Below are positions 9,103 to 18,412 of a stretch of 25,856 nucleotides of DNA, one piece after another. The notes beneath the pieces are model-generated. The model was not told the origin of the DNA, did not search any database, and saw only the letters and a list, made by a program, of their open reading frames with translations. A program made the translations under genes and the position numbers. Numbering within the stretch: the first letter of the stretch is position 1; every line of letters starts with the position of its first letter. Location of the stretch: the NCBI GenBank assembly GCA_964469485.1, contig CAYXZP010000026.1, positions 1 through 25,856 of the forward strand, written 5' to 3'. Source of the stretch: CAYXZP01 sp964469485. Lineage in GTDB: Bacteria > Desulfobacterota > Binatia > UBA1149 > CAYXZP01.

Positions 9103-10605
9103 ATGAATAGTCCTTCCCCGAGAACTCTGTGGTCGCTGTTCCTGTTGGGTGCTCTCGCGCTACTGGCCACCGCGTGGACGCTAATCCGCTACAGCCAGCC
9201 CGATATCGTGCTCATTACGGTCGATACGCTTCGTGCGGACAATCTTTCAGCCTACGGATTCTATGGCCACAGCACGCCGGCTGCCGACCGTCTGGCCGCC
9301 TCGGGAGCGACCTTCGACAATGCGCACTGCGACGTGACTTGGACCACCCCTTCGATGGCTTCCACGATGACCGGCAATTACCCCCTGCGCCACGGTCTGC
9401 GGTCCAACTTCCACCGGCTGGCGGATGCGAACGTTACCGTTGCCGAGAGGCTTCGGGACGCCGGATATAGAACGGCTGCCGTGGTCGGCTCTTACCCCCT
9501 CCATTCCGTCTACGGCCTGGACCAGGGGTTCGACGTGTACGACGACAAGTTCACGGTGCCGTTGATAGTGACCTCCGATGAGCCCGTTACCGCCCTTGGC
9601 GGGGACGATGCAGATTGGAGTCAGGACGCCGAGGAGCAGCAGAATTTTCTTCGGGAGAAGTCGCGGCACGATAGCCGCAGACTCGACAGCGAGGTGACCG
9701 AGGCGGCCGTCGAGGCGCTAAAACGCCTTCGCTCCCGGTCTTTTTTCTCTCGTAGGCCACCGTTCTTCTTATGGGTGCACTATTTCGGTCCCCACTCGGT
9801 GCCGGACGACCGCCTGCACTTTCTCGTCAATTTCAAGCGCCATATCGACACTTACGCGGAGAAGGTAGTGCGAACCGACAAGGAGGTCGGCAGATTGCTC
9901 GATGCTCTCGATGGTTCGCGCATCACCAACAACATGATGGTGGTCTTTCATTCCGACCACGGCGAAGCCTTGGGGGAGCACAAATTCGTGGGCCACGGAC
10001 GCTTCTTGTACGAGGACAATCTGCGCATTCCGCTCATCGTGAGCTGGCCTCGCCGGATACCCGCCGGCTGGCGCAGCCCCGAGTTGGCCGCCAACGTCGA
10101 CATCGCGCCGACCATGCTACAAGCCGCCGGTATCGAGGTCGCCGGGCGGGGCATGGACGGGCGCTCGCTGTTGCCCCTGATTGAAACCGGACTCCCGGCA
10201 CGCGAGGCCATGTATTGTGAGACATACATGCCGGCGCATTCCGTGTTTGCCGAAGACGGCAAGTTGGCAGACGGAACACGCGTAAAGGTGGGGGTCAGCC
10301 GCCGCGGCATGCTCAAACCGCCGTGGAAGTACATAAGGACCGAGCCGCAGCCCCTTTATGACGATCCCGGAATCGAACTGCCCGGGGAACTGACGGAAAG
10401 TTTCCTTGGCGCCGAGCTCTACAAGCTCGACTCCGATCCCGGGGAATTGGAGAACATGGCGGGCAAGGGAAAGGCCATCGAATGGAACCTCGGTAAAACG
10501 CTTGCCGAGTTGACGGCAGCCGCGACCGAGACACTCGAAAGCGGTTCGATCGAGGTTTCCGAAGAACACCTGGGAAAACTGCGCAGCCTTGGGTACGTCG
10601 AGTGA
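9103..10605 (+). CDS. Membrane-anchored sulfatase/alkaline-phosphatase superfamily protein with Thr at the nucleophile site
   Basis: Protein of 500 residues with an N-terminal membrane anchor (residues about 9-28) and an external catalytic domain. Motifs are ITVDTLRADNLSAYG with metal-ligand candidates D41 and D46, WTTPSMASTMTG around residues 80-91, HSDHGEALGEH with D285 and H286, and H298. The tail KLRSLGYVE is typical of a group of proteins annotated as sulfatases. The formylglycine motif C/S-x-P-x-R is absent: T81 occupies the nucleophile position and M85 replaces Arg. Thr nucleophiles are known in phosphoethanolamine and phosphoglycerol transferases of the same superfamily, so phosphoryl chemistry is at least as likely as sulfate hydrolysis. 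ATG 9103 is chosen because it starts the anchor helix; an earlier in-frame ATG at 8977 would overlap the divergent gene. It lies 19 bp before the HEAT-tailed GT-C gene and is probably co-transcribed with it. Confidence 0.85.
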   Translation: MNSPSPRTLWSLFLLGALALLATAWTLIRYSQPDIVLITVDTLRADNLSAYGFYGHSTPAADRLAASGATFDNAHCDVTWTTPSMASTMTGNYPLRHGLRSNFHRLADANVTVAERLRDAGYRTAAVVGSYPLHSVYGLDQGFDVYDDKFTVPLIVTSDEPVTALGGDDADWSQDAEEQQNFLREKSRHDSRRLDSEVTEAAVEALKRLRSRSFFSRRPPFFLWVHYFGPHSVPDDRLHFLVNFKRHIDTYAEKVVRTDKEVGRLLDALDGSRITNNMMVVFHSDHGEALGEHKFVGHGRFLYEDNLRIPLIVSWPRRIPAGWRSPELAANVDIAPTMLQAAGIEVAGRGMDGRSLLPLIETGLPAREAMYCETYMPAHSVFAEDGKLADGTRVKVGVSRRGMLKPPWKYIRTEPQPLYDDPGIELPGELTESFLGAELYKLDSDPGELENMAGKGKAIEWNLGKTLAELTAAATETLESGSIEVSEEHLGKLRSLGYVE

Positions 10606-10624
10606 CGCTGGCGAGCAGCCGCGG

Positions 10625-13600
10625 ATGAAACGCGACCTTTTGACGGCGCTCGCTGTCTTCTTGGTGGGGATGGCCTACTTCTCGCTGTTCCTCGATTACG
10701 GGATGAACTTCGAGGACGAGGGCACGCTCCTTTATCAGTTTGACCGCATAGCCGGTGGGCAGGAGCCCTACCGGGACCTACATGTGGGATACACGCTCGG
10801 GGTCTACTACGTCCATTCCTTCCTGCAGGGCCTGTTCGATAACTCGGTCGTGCCCGGCCGCCTGCTGCTCGCCCTTATGAACAGCACGACCATGGCATGC
10901 CTGGCTCTCATCGGAATGCGTATGGCAGGCCCCATGGTGGGAGTCGTGGCCGCGCTGTTCTACATGTCCCTGCCGCCGGTCTACACGGGCAACTTTGCCT
11001 CTTTCAACACCCCGTATCCGGTTTGGTACAACCTCGCATTCTGGACCACCGGTCTCGTTTGCACGCAGCGTTTTGCCCTCTACGGAAGCATCCGCTGGCT
11101 GGTGGCCGCGGGGTTGGCCGCCGGATTCGGGTTCTTTTTCAAGCCCAACGTCGGGCTGTTCCAGCTCGCGGCTTCGATGATGATCGTGTTGTCGGCGGTG
11201 CCGCCGGGGGCGGGTGGCCCTAGCTCGGAGCTTGTCCGGCGTCTCCAGAAACCGTGGTGGTGGTTGGTATGGGCATCCGTGCTCTTCGGCCTCTTTGTGG
11301 TCTTTGCGGGTAGCGCGGGGCGGCGCGAGGTGGTCATGTTGATCTTGCCCGCCTTGGCTTGCGCGGTCCTGGTCCTGTGGCGGTCGCGGACGGTGGCTCC
11401 GGTGGATGGCGCACCCAATATCGTGGTGGCCAGCGCCTGTCTCACCGGCGCCTTTCTCGCCGTGAACCTCCCATGGCTCGGCTACTTCCTGTCGACCATG
11501 CCGCTGGACCGTTTCATCGTGCGTGTGATGTTCGTGGCCTCTGGCTTCGAGCAGTACTTCTTCAGGCCTCACCCGCTGGTGTGGTTTTCGTGCTGGTTGA
11601 CCATTGCGGCGGCGGCCGCAGCGGCGGTCGGGCCGCGTCTTGTCCGTTCCGCAGGTTTGCGGGCCACTACGGTGGCGTTTGCGGGCGGCGCGGTGGCGGC
11701 CGTGTTGTTTATCTTGGTAGCGGTCACCAGCCCTATGCCCAAGGGGCTCGTTGACGCGGTCATGAGCCAGTTCCAGGAGAAGATTTTCGGGGTCACCATA
11801 GGGGTCCACTGGGTGCTCTTGTGCGCGTGGGTTTTCGGGCTTTACCGGGCACGCCCCGAGCGCGAGCGCCGCGAGAGTACTTTGGGGATAAGCGTTCTGA
11901 GCATCGGCTCGATTTTCCTCTACCTGCAGGTCTACCCGCGAAGCGACATTATGCATTGGGTCACATCCGCGCCGGTCACGATGACGGGTGCCGTCGTGCT
12001 GCTCGGCCTTGCCGCCAAAAACTGGTCCCAGGGGGCCGGGCCATTGCGGCGGGCCGCAATGCAAGCGCTCTTCCTGGCACCTGTCGTGTTCGTGGCCATC
12101 CTGAGGGTCTCGCCCGGCATAGCCACCGTCGTTGATGTGGAAGGAATGCGGCCCGTTAGACCCCCGGCCATCGAGCTACGCAGCGAACGGGCGCCGATAT
12201 GGATGAACGTAGGGCGGGCGCAGAAGTACGAATCGCTGTCGCAGCTAATCGCTTTCCTGCACGACAAGACCGAACCCGACGAGAAGGTGTTCACCTTTCC
12301 GAGCCTGGACGTCGTCTCCTTTCTCGCGGGAAGGGACAATCCGACCCGCCACGGCTATTTTTTTCCGCGCTGGCCCGGCCACGAGGTCGAGGCCGAAGTT
12401 CTCGCCGTGCTCGAAGAGAGGCCGCCGAGGTTCGCGGTCGTTCTTCATGAGCACTCGCTGTTTTTCTCGAATGCCCCGGTGTTCTATTACGCGCTCGGGG
12501 AATTTCTCGAGAAAAACTACCACCCCCACGTGCAGATAGGCCGCTACGCCGTTTTGGCCCATAACAGGCTGGGGCCCGCCGGAACGCTCGAGCCCCCCAG
12601 GTCTCTGTCAATAAAAGAGGCGCTTGACCCGGAATTGCACGAACGTGTCGTGGCCACGATGGGTGCCGGCGATACTGCGTCCAAGGTGCGCATGCTCGGC
12701 TATCTGCGCAGCCTTTTGCTCGAGACCGACTATCCTCCCGTCACTTGGGCACTAAAGCTTCCCGAACAAGAGGTCCGCGACGCCGCCATGCGGGCCCTGG
12801 CCCGTGCCCGCGACGCGGAGGTGGGCATGGCCCTGCTGGGGGCCGTCGAGGCCGGCCGCCTCTCGGCACGCGAGCGCTCGCTCGCCCTCCGGGTTATTCC
12901 CACGCAGATAAGCCCGGAGATGGTCCCCGTGTGCATGGGGCTTACGCAGGCGATGGACCCCCGCATAGCCGAGATGGCAGTTGTCTGCCTGAGCTATATG
13001 GCGCGCTATGGATATCTGGAGTCGTTCTGGCCGGGGCGCTCCACGTTGCCCGGCACCCCGCTTCTCGGCAACGACCCCCGTTGGATACGCATGGTCAGGC
13101 GCTGGATACAGAACCCCTTCGCGGATACGCGGGTTCGTATCTTTGCCGCCTACGTGGCCGGCGAGGCCGCCGCGCACCGCTTGCAGGATGAGCATGTGTC
13201 CATGCTCTGCAATGTCGGTGATGCGCCCGTTGCGGCTCTCGAGGCCACGACGAGCGGGGAACTTAGCGCCGAGATTAGCGCCGAGATGCGAGCCAGCCTG
13301 GCGGCCCTCAGGCTCGAACAGGGCACCTGCGGCAGAGAGGTCATAAGCGGCCGCGCCGACCAGAAGCTGGCCCTGTTCGGCAGGCAGCTGACCGCCAAGC
13401 TGCTCTTCCTGCTCGGGATGGTCCGTAACGGTCAGGCCCCTGTGGTCGCGGAACAGGCCGTCAAGCTGATTGCCTACGATGACATGCTCGCGCCACGCGT
13501 GGCCTTGTCGGTATTGCGCGAGGTTCCCGATGCCGAGCGTTATCTAATCGAATTAATCGCTGCCGACGAACCGCCCGGAACACGTCAGCGCGCAGCATGG

Positions 13601-13816
13601 CTGGCCGCGCTCGCCGGGGGCGAGCGGACGATGGAGGCCTTGGCGAACGCGGTCGATGATTCCGAGGCCGGTACCCGTATGGCCATAGCCTGGGCGCTTG
13701 GCAGCCGTGGCGGGGAGGCCGAGCGCGGCATCCTCGAACGCCTGTCGGAGGATGCATCGACCGACGTGCGAGAGTTCGCCACCGTTGCTCTCAGGCGTAT
13801 GGACGCCCGTCTGTAG
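10625..13816 (+). CDS. GT-C-like membrane glycosyltransferase fused to a long HEAT-like repeat domain
   Basis: Protein of 1063 residues. The N-terminal half is polytopic with the GT-C loop motif EDEG at residues 30-33 and GGQEPYRD at 44-51, then FASFNTPYPVW, FKPNVG and YPRSDIMH, all shared in order with the protein at 1885. A soluble segment with NPTRHGYF and GRYAVLAH ends near residue 650. Residues about 685-1063 are helical repeats of HEAT type, for example VRDAAMRALARARDAEVGMA, and near the end TRMAIAWALGSRGGEAERGI followed by TDVREFATVALRRM. In GT-C relatives the soluble C-terminus is outside the cytoplasm, so the HEAT region would be periplasmic and might bind a partner or acceptor. ATG 10625 is preferred over TTG 10589 because it lies after the upstream stop and aligns EDEG with the paralogue. 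The stop is 9 bp from the convergent acyltransferase stop. Confidence 0.8.
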   Translation: MKRDLLTALAVFLVGMAYFSLFLDYGMNFEDEGTLLYQFDRIAGGQEPYRDLHVGYTLGVYYVHSFLQGLFDNSVVPGRLLLALMNSTTMACLALIGMRMAGPMVGVVAALFYMSLPPVYTGNFASFNTPYPVWYNLAFWTTGLVCTQRFALYGSIRWLVAAGLAAGFGFFFKPNVGLFQLAASMMIVLSAVPPGAGGPSSELVRRLQKPWWWLVWASVLFGLFVVFAGSAGRREVVMLILPALACAVLVLWRSRTVAPVDGAPNIVVASACLTGAFLAVNLPWLGYFLSTMPLDRFIVRVMFVASGFEQYFFRPHPLVWFSCWLTIAAAAAAAVGPRLVRSAGLRATTVAFAGGAVAAVLFILVAVTSPMPKGLVDAVMSQFQEKIFGVTIGVHWVLLCAWVFGLYRARPERERRESTLGISVLSIGSIFLYLQVYPRSDIMHWVTSAPVTMTGAVVLLGLAAKNWSQGAGPLRRAAMQALFLAPVVFVAILRVSPGIATVVDVEGMRPVRPPAIELRSERAPIWMNVGRAQKYESLSQLIAFLHDKTEPDEKVFTFPSLDVVSFLAGRDNPTRHGYFFPRWPGHEVEAEVLAVLEERPPRFAVVLHEHSLFFSNAPVFYYALGEFLEKNYHPHVQIGRYAVLAHNRLGPAGTLEPPRSLSIKEALDPELHERVVATMGAGDTASKVRMLGYLRSLLLETDYPPVTWALKLPEQEVRDAAMRALARARDAEVGMALLGAVEAGRLSARERSLALRVIPTQISPEMVPVCMGLTQAMDPRIAEMAVVCLSYMARYGYLESFWPGRSTLPGTPLLGNDPRWIRMVRRWIQNPFADTRVRIFAAYVAGEAAAHRLQDEHVSMLCNVGDAPVAALEATTSGELSAEISAEMRASLAALRLEQGTCGREVISGRADQKLALFGRQLTAKLLFLLGMVRNGQAPVVAEQAVKLIAYDDMLAPRVALSVLREVPDAERYLIELIAADEPPGTRQRAAWLAALAGGERTMEALANAVDDSEAGTRMAIAWALGSRGGEAERGILERLSEDASTDVREFATVALRRMDARL

Positions 13817-13825
13817 TTAGGCGGT

Positions 13826-14857
13826 TCAGTCGCGCACGATACTGCGGATTTTCTCGACCGGCACCTCGACCGCGCGGTGGACCAGGTAGGCCGCTATCGT
13901 AGAGAAGGTCAGCGAGAGCGGCAACATAACGTAGGAATGCGGGCGACCGCCGGGTCCTACATCCCAGCCTCCGATGCCTGCGGCGAATACGATGAGCGTT
14001 CCGACGTGGAAGTGGAAGAGGAACACGGGGTAGGAAAGGTCCCCGAGCAAGCGGTCCGCCCCTGCTAGGGCCTTCGGTAGCGCCTTGCCGTCCACATGCG
14101 AGAGCAGATAGACGAGGCAGGCACCGAGAAAGAACTGCACATAGAACCCGCTGCCGTGCACGTCGCCCCACAAGGTGGCCCCCCCTAGCGAACCGCCCAC
14201 GAAGAGCAGGCCCACGACGACGGAGGGCCATGCCGGGAGCTTTCTATTCAGCCGCAGAAAGTAGAGCATGCAACCCGTGCTGAAGGCCAACGAAGCTGCC
14301 GGGAGGGGGCCGTAGCGCAGCGGGAAGGACCAGTCGTGGTAAACAATCCACGCCGTGTACGCCACGCTTGCCAGGAACCAGGGAATGGCCGTGTAGCGCG
14401 AGCGCGCCAAACCAAAGGCCATCATGATGTAGAAACACAACTCGACGTGTAGTGACCAGGTTATTGGAACCAATCTGAATCGGATAGTGCCAATGCCGGG
14501 CTTGAGGCCGAGAATAGTAATATTTTTAAGCCACTGGTCCCACGGGTCCGGCATCGACACATGGAGGTTGATGGACTTGACCGCATCGGGCACCAGCAGC
14601 AGCAGTAGGATGCTGCAGAGTACGGCGACCCAGTAGGGCGGATATATTCGTAGCGCGCGGTTGAGGAAGTAACGCCAGATGCCGCGCGGCATGAGCCAGT
14701 ACCGTTCGTTTAGGACCAGCGACATCAGGTATCCGCTGATAACGTAGAAGGAGAACACCGCATAGTGTCCGTTCCAGTTCCACTGTCCAAAATAGATTGG
14801 CCAGTGGTGGCCGAACACCACCATGTTCGCAAGGATGTATCTGTATGTTCCGAACAC
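13826..14857 (-). CDS. Acyltransferase-3 family membrane protein (first copy)
   Basis: Integral membrane acyltransferase of 343 residues from the OafA/NodX/WecH-like AT3 family, which moves acyl groups, often acetyl, onto extracytoplasmic glycans. Visible features are YRYILANMVVFGHHWP with the conserved His near the N-terminus, AVFSFYVISGYLMS, the basic FLNRALRIYPPYW and ITWSLHVELCFY, spread over about ten hydrophobic segments, ending with an amphipathic VPVEKIRSIVRD. GTG 14857 is the only standard start after the upstream in-frame stop; the family-like RILHGRTVFGTYRY suggests the protein might begin slightly upstream at a non-standard codon. It is the last gene of a five-gene minus-strand run, 26 bp after the spermidine-synthase-like gene. 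The acyl group and acceptor are unknown. Confidence 0.87.
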   Translation of the reverse strand: MFGTYRYILANMVVFGHHWPIYFGQWNWNGHYAVFSFYVISGYLMSLVLNERYWLMPRGIWRYFLNRALRIYPPYWVAVLCSILLLLLVPDAVKSINLHVSMPDPWDQWLKNITILGLKPGIGTIRFRLVPITWSLHVELCFYIMMAFGLARSRYTAIPWFLASVAYTAWIVYHDWSFPLRYGPLPAASLAFSTGCMLYFLRLNRKLPAWPSVVVGLLFVGGSLGGATLWGDVHGSGFYVQFFLGACLVYLLSHVDGKALPKALAGADRLLGDLSYPVFLFHFHVGTLIVFAAGIGGWDVGPGGRPHSYVMLPLSLTFSTIAAYLVHRAVEVPVEKIRSIVRD

Positions 14858-14883
14858 GGTGCGCCCGTGGAGTATGCGGCTTG

Positions 14884-17287
14884 CTAGGCGGCGCTTTTCC
14901 GGGCGGTGGGAATACTACGCAGGGTCAGCGTGCCCACGGCGTAGATTACGACGGCGAGAACCAAGGTGGCTCTAAACCCGTAGGACATCGAGAGTATCGT
15001 CGCCAGGACAGAACTCAGAACGGAGAAAAATCCGTTGACCGCCCAACCCCAGGCCACATACTGCTCCTTGTGTACGGTCAGGTCCGATACGGTGGCCAGA
15101 CCGAGCGGCATGAAGGCGCCCAGGCATATCCCCAAGGGGAATACGAAGATGATGGAAGTGGCGACCCTCACCGCAAGCGGGGTCCCGATGAGGCCGTTGA
15201 TGAGAGGCGTGATACCGAAGAGGTAAAAGCCGGTTACCACCAACAGTGAACAGAATATCACCGTAAGGGCAGAATTACGCCGATCGAGGTAGCGCTCGCT
15301 GAGAAGGCTTCCTATGCCAGTCGATACCAGTATCGCCATAAGCGTTACCGTGAGCGAGTAGGTGGGGTATCCCAGGAACAGCGTCAACCGTTGTATCAGG
15401 TAAACCTCGTACAACATGAACCCCATCCCGAGCGCTCCGAAGTAGAGGATGGCGTGCGAACGGTAGGGCAGCTCCGCCCATGTTTTGCGGATGACCACGA
15501 AAGGCAGCAGCAAGAATATGGCCGCGAAACAGGCAGCGAAGACGAGAACGAACAACAGGACCCGTTCGCCCAGGGCGTCTTCCATGTCGGACAACCTGGT
15601 ATTGCGTACGCGCTTGCCCGTGATGACATCCCGAAATCTGGCGAAGTGCCAGAAGAAGGGGGAATCATCGGTTATAGCGTGTACCGCGTAGCCGTAATCG
15701 TCGAGCCATGATGTAAGTTCGTCGTCGCCGAGCGTTATCACCTTGTTGACGGGGCCGTCGTCAAAGGTGCGCCCCCAAGCGTGCCTGACCTCGCTGTTTT
15801 CCACCCTTCCTACCGCAGCTATGAAGGCGTCGATATCGGTCTGGGTGAACCCTTCTCTGCTCAGCAACAGGGTCGATAGCGAGAAGAGACTCGGGGAGGT
15901 CGCTACCAGAACGTGCTTCTCGAAATCGTCTACCCCTATTGACCGGAACGCTTCCCTGGCCGTGGCGGCGTAACGCGCGGTTCGGTTGGGCTTTGTGGCG
16001 TAGGCGACCTCGCCGAACTGCATGCAGATGACACCGCCCTCTTTGAGGTGGGCGAGACTGTCGGTAATCATTTCCTGCGTGTACAGATAACTTTCCGAAA
16101 GGACGAAGGCGCCGGCGGTCGCCGCATTCATCGCCGAGTAACTGTCCGGGGCAACGAAATATATGATGTCGTATTTCTTGCCCGACTCCTTCATGAACGA
16201 CCGCCCTTCGGCGTTGATGAGGGAAACGCGGTCTATCTCGGGCAGATGGCCGGAATAGTCGGCGAAATGGTCGGTAAGCAAGGAGACGGTCACCGGGTTC
16301 AACTCTACCGCGGTGATGTGCTTGGCGTCGAAATGTAAGGAGGCGAGTATTTCGTGCCCCCCGGCCGAGCCGATGATAAGAATCTCGGGTTCTTTCGGGC
16401 CGACCTCGAAAGGGAACGAACGCAAGTCGGTATCGAAGCGCGACAGTGTCGAAATGTCGCCGTTGAAACGGTGCAGAGTGGAACCGAGAAGGCCGTCATG
16501 AATAATCATGCGCAGCTTGTCGCCCGAAAGCGGCCACTCGAGCAGGTCGATGCGAAACACCGGATTCCACTTCGAGAACATCACGTTCTTCACCGGAGTA
16601 CGGTTATCGCTCATGGTCTTCATGCTGTCGGGGACCGGGTCCGGCAGTCTGTGTGGCATGACGACCATGGCCGCCATGGCCAAGCACACCACAATCGAGG
16701 CCGAGAACAACGCTCTGGACTCTTGGTAGGCCAGCCTCAGACCGGCGGCTGTCAGCGCGAAACCCGCCAGATATACACAAGCCGGGGGGCTGATAATGGC
16801 CATCAGCGGGACGCAGAGCGCGCAGCCGAGAGAGGCGCCGCAGAGGTCAGAGAAATAAAGTCTGTTGATGTCGGATGGGTGTCTTCCAAACATCGCCGCA
16901 ATCATGATTCCGATGGGCAGGAAGGCGGCGAACAAGGCCGAACATATAAGTGCCATCGCGAGCAGCTGCTTCGGGTCCTCCCACAGCGTCGTCGTATTTA
17001 ACTCGATGAGCGAGATTGCGAGGTATCCCAGTNNNNNNNNNNCCGACCACCAGACCCCCGGTCAAACAGGAGGCCGATATCAGTCTCTCCAACGACAGGC
17101 GTCTGAGTCGTGGGAAAATCGCCACGAACACGCCGCCGGCGCCGAAGCCCAGCAGCGCGATTCCTATGATGAGGTAGGTGAAATAGTAGAACAGCTTGTA
17201 GGAGAACACGCGGGTGTAACTCGTTTCGAGCAACAGGGCCGCGAAGGAGATGAGAAATATCTCTAGGTATAGCTTGTTCGGCCGCAT
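14884..17287 (-). CDS. Multi-spanning membrane protein with a spermidine-synthase-like domain (interrupted by an assembly gap)
   Basis: Protein of about 800 residues with three parts: N-terminal membrane helices starting LYLEIFLISFAALLLETSYT, a central Rossmann-type spermidine-synthase-like domain, and C-terminal membrane helices resembling a major-facilitator half. The central domain shows ILIIGSAGGHEILASL (motif I), ITAVELNP (acidic end of strand 2), VSLINAEGRSFM and YDIIYFVAPDSYSAMNAATA. In true aminopropyltransferases the last region is D-x-x-D-P; here Ala-Pro-Asp replaces it and motif I is GSAGG, so polyamine synthesis is doubtful. The ten N near the N-terminus interrupt a membrane helix. 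The frames rejoin (LTGGLVV before, LGYLAISLIELN after) if the missing length is a multiple of three. ATG 17287 is preferred to TTG 17320. Related fusions are annotated as MFS/spermidine synthase without a known role. Confidence 0.8.
17033..17042. other. Assembly gap (ten N) inside the spermidine-synthase-like gene
   Basis: Ten N within a predicted membrane helix of the minus-strand gene. The codon interrupted at 17043 is GG-, and the frame resumes with CTG at 17031-17029. A true length that is a multiple of three restores one reading frame. Confidence 0.95.
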
Positions 17288-17342
17288 GGGGTCGGTGTTC
17301 GTGTGGGGGAGGCGCGTCAAGTCTGCCCTAGCTATGGGGGCA

Positions 17343-18386
17343 TTACAACGGCGGCCCCGGGCACCGGGCCACCGAGGGTAGGAAGCCGTCCTTGCATAGC
17401 GTGTCGATGACGCCGTCGGCCATGAGCTGGTTTCCCCGGGGGGTCAGGTGCGGGTCGAGCAGGGGAAGGAGCATCGTTACTCTTACACCCTGTCCGGCAA
17501 AGAACGGTGACGTGTCGTATACGGGCAGGTCCTTGGCCTTGCCGAACTCGCTGAGCCGCCTCATTGCCTTGGCCGGCGGCCGGAAGCGACCCCCGCCCAC
17601 ATCGTAGAGAAAGATGGCGAGGTCGGTGCCATTTCGTCTCAGCAGTACGTTTATCCTGCCGAGTTCGTTCCGGCTTGCGAGCCAGCCCCTGTCTGTGCGT
17701 GCGAACGGGTCCGGCACCAGCTGATTCTTCATAAAGGCCACGGCTTGCAGAGCTTCGCGGCTCGGCCGGTAGAAGGTTCTGCGGTGGAAGAACGTCCCCC
17801 ATTCATACAGACGGCTCGTCGCAACCGTACGGTGATGCCAACGTTGGGCGCCAGACCTGCCGGCCACCATCTCGCGGCGGTAGATGTTATCCAATTCCCT
17901 ATCGTTTCTGACGTACAGTAGCACGACCAGGTCGGGCTCGAGCCGGTCGATTTCCGTTTCGAGGAAGCGTCTCTGTTCGGAAGTGTTCCAGCCGGCTACG
18001 GCGGCTGTGACAATGTCTACTGACGGAGCGGATAGAGAGTCCCGTATGCGGTAAGGGAATGAGTCGTCCTGGGTGACTCCTTGCCCGACGGCAATCGAAT
18101 CGCCGAGAAGCAGTATGCGGAACCTGCCCGCGGGTTTGGGTAGCTCGGGTTCGCGGTCGCGCATGCCGAGGGAATTGAAATACGCCGGTGCTCCCCAGAG
18201 TTTGAAACTTGCATCGCGGGGGTGGCGGAAGTAGCCGCCTTCTGCATCCAGCTCCATAAGGGCGACGTACTTGCGTAACTCGTGGAGGCGGTCGTCCACC
18301 TCGAGTCCCGCCAAACGCAGCGCCGTTTCTGCAAGTGCCAATGTGGCCAGCACGGCGGCCACCAGAATCAGAGTCTTTCTGAGCAA
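17343..18386 (-). CDS. SGNH/GDSL hydrolase-like protein, membrane anchored
   Basis: Protein of about 347 residues with an N-terminal membrane anchor (LLRKTLILVAAVLATLALAE) and an external SGNH-fold domain. Block I is ILLLGDSIAVGQG with catalytic Ser97; the oxyanion block is AAVAGWNTSEQRRF; block V is DPHLTPRGNQL with D311 and H313, a D-x-H spacing also seen in AlgJ/AlgX-type O-acetylation proteins. Such proteins hydrolyse or transfer acyl esters on surface glycans. Its position between an AT3 acyltransferase operon head and tail supports a glycan O-acylation role (inference). The start is assigned to TTG 18386 because it begins the anchor helix just after the upstream stop, leaving 26 bp. A longer frame to 18539 would overlap the preceding gene by over 120 bp with a low-quality, Arg/Gly-rich N-terminus. 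Confidence 0.8.
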   Translation of the reverse strand: MLRKTLILVAAVLATLALAETALRLAGLEVDDRLHELRKYVALMELDAEGGYFRHPRDASFKLWGAPAYFNSLGMRDREPELPKPAGRFRILLLGDSIAVGQGVTQDDSFPYRIRDSLSAPSVDIVTAAVAGWNTSEQRRFLETEIDRLEPDLVVLLYVRNDRELDNIYRREMVAGRSGAQRWHHRTVATSRLYEWGTFFHRRTFYRPSREALQAVAFMKNQLVPDPFARTDRGWLASRNELGRINVLLRRNGTDLAIFLYDVGGGRFRPPAKAMRRLSEFGKAKDLPVYDTSPFFAGQGVRVTMLLPLLDPHLTPRGNQLMADGVIDTLCKDGFLPSVARCPGPPL

Positions 18387-18412
18387 GACGATACTTGTGG
18401 CGCGCCGGCCGC

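Noticed and set aside
8445..9110. A 221-codon plus-strand frame opposite the 5' half of the GT39-like gene
   Set aside because: It is Gln/Gly/Glu-rich with no motif and is antisense to a well-formed membrane protein. It would also run through the divergent promoter region.
10778..12064. A 428-codon open frame on the minus strand opposite the HEAT-tailed GT-C gene
   Set aside because: It is rich in His, Arg and Gln with no hydrophobic core or known motif, and it lies fully antisense to a gene with clear family motifs. It is a by-product of GC-rich codon use.
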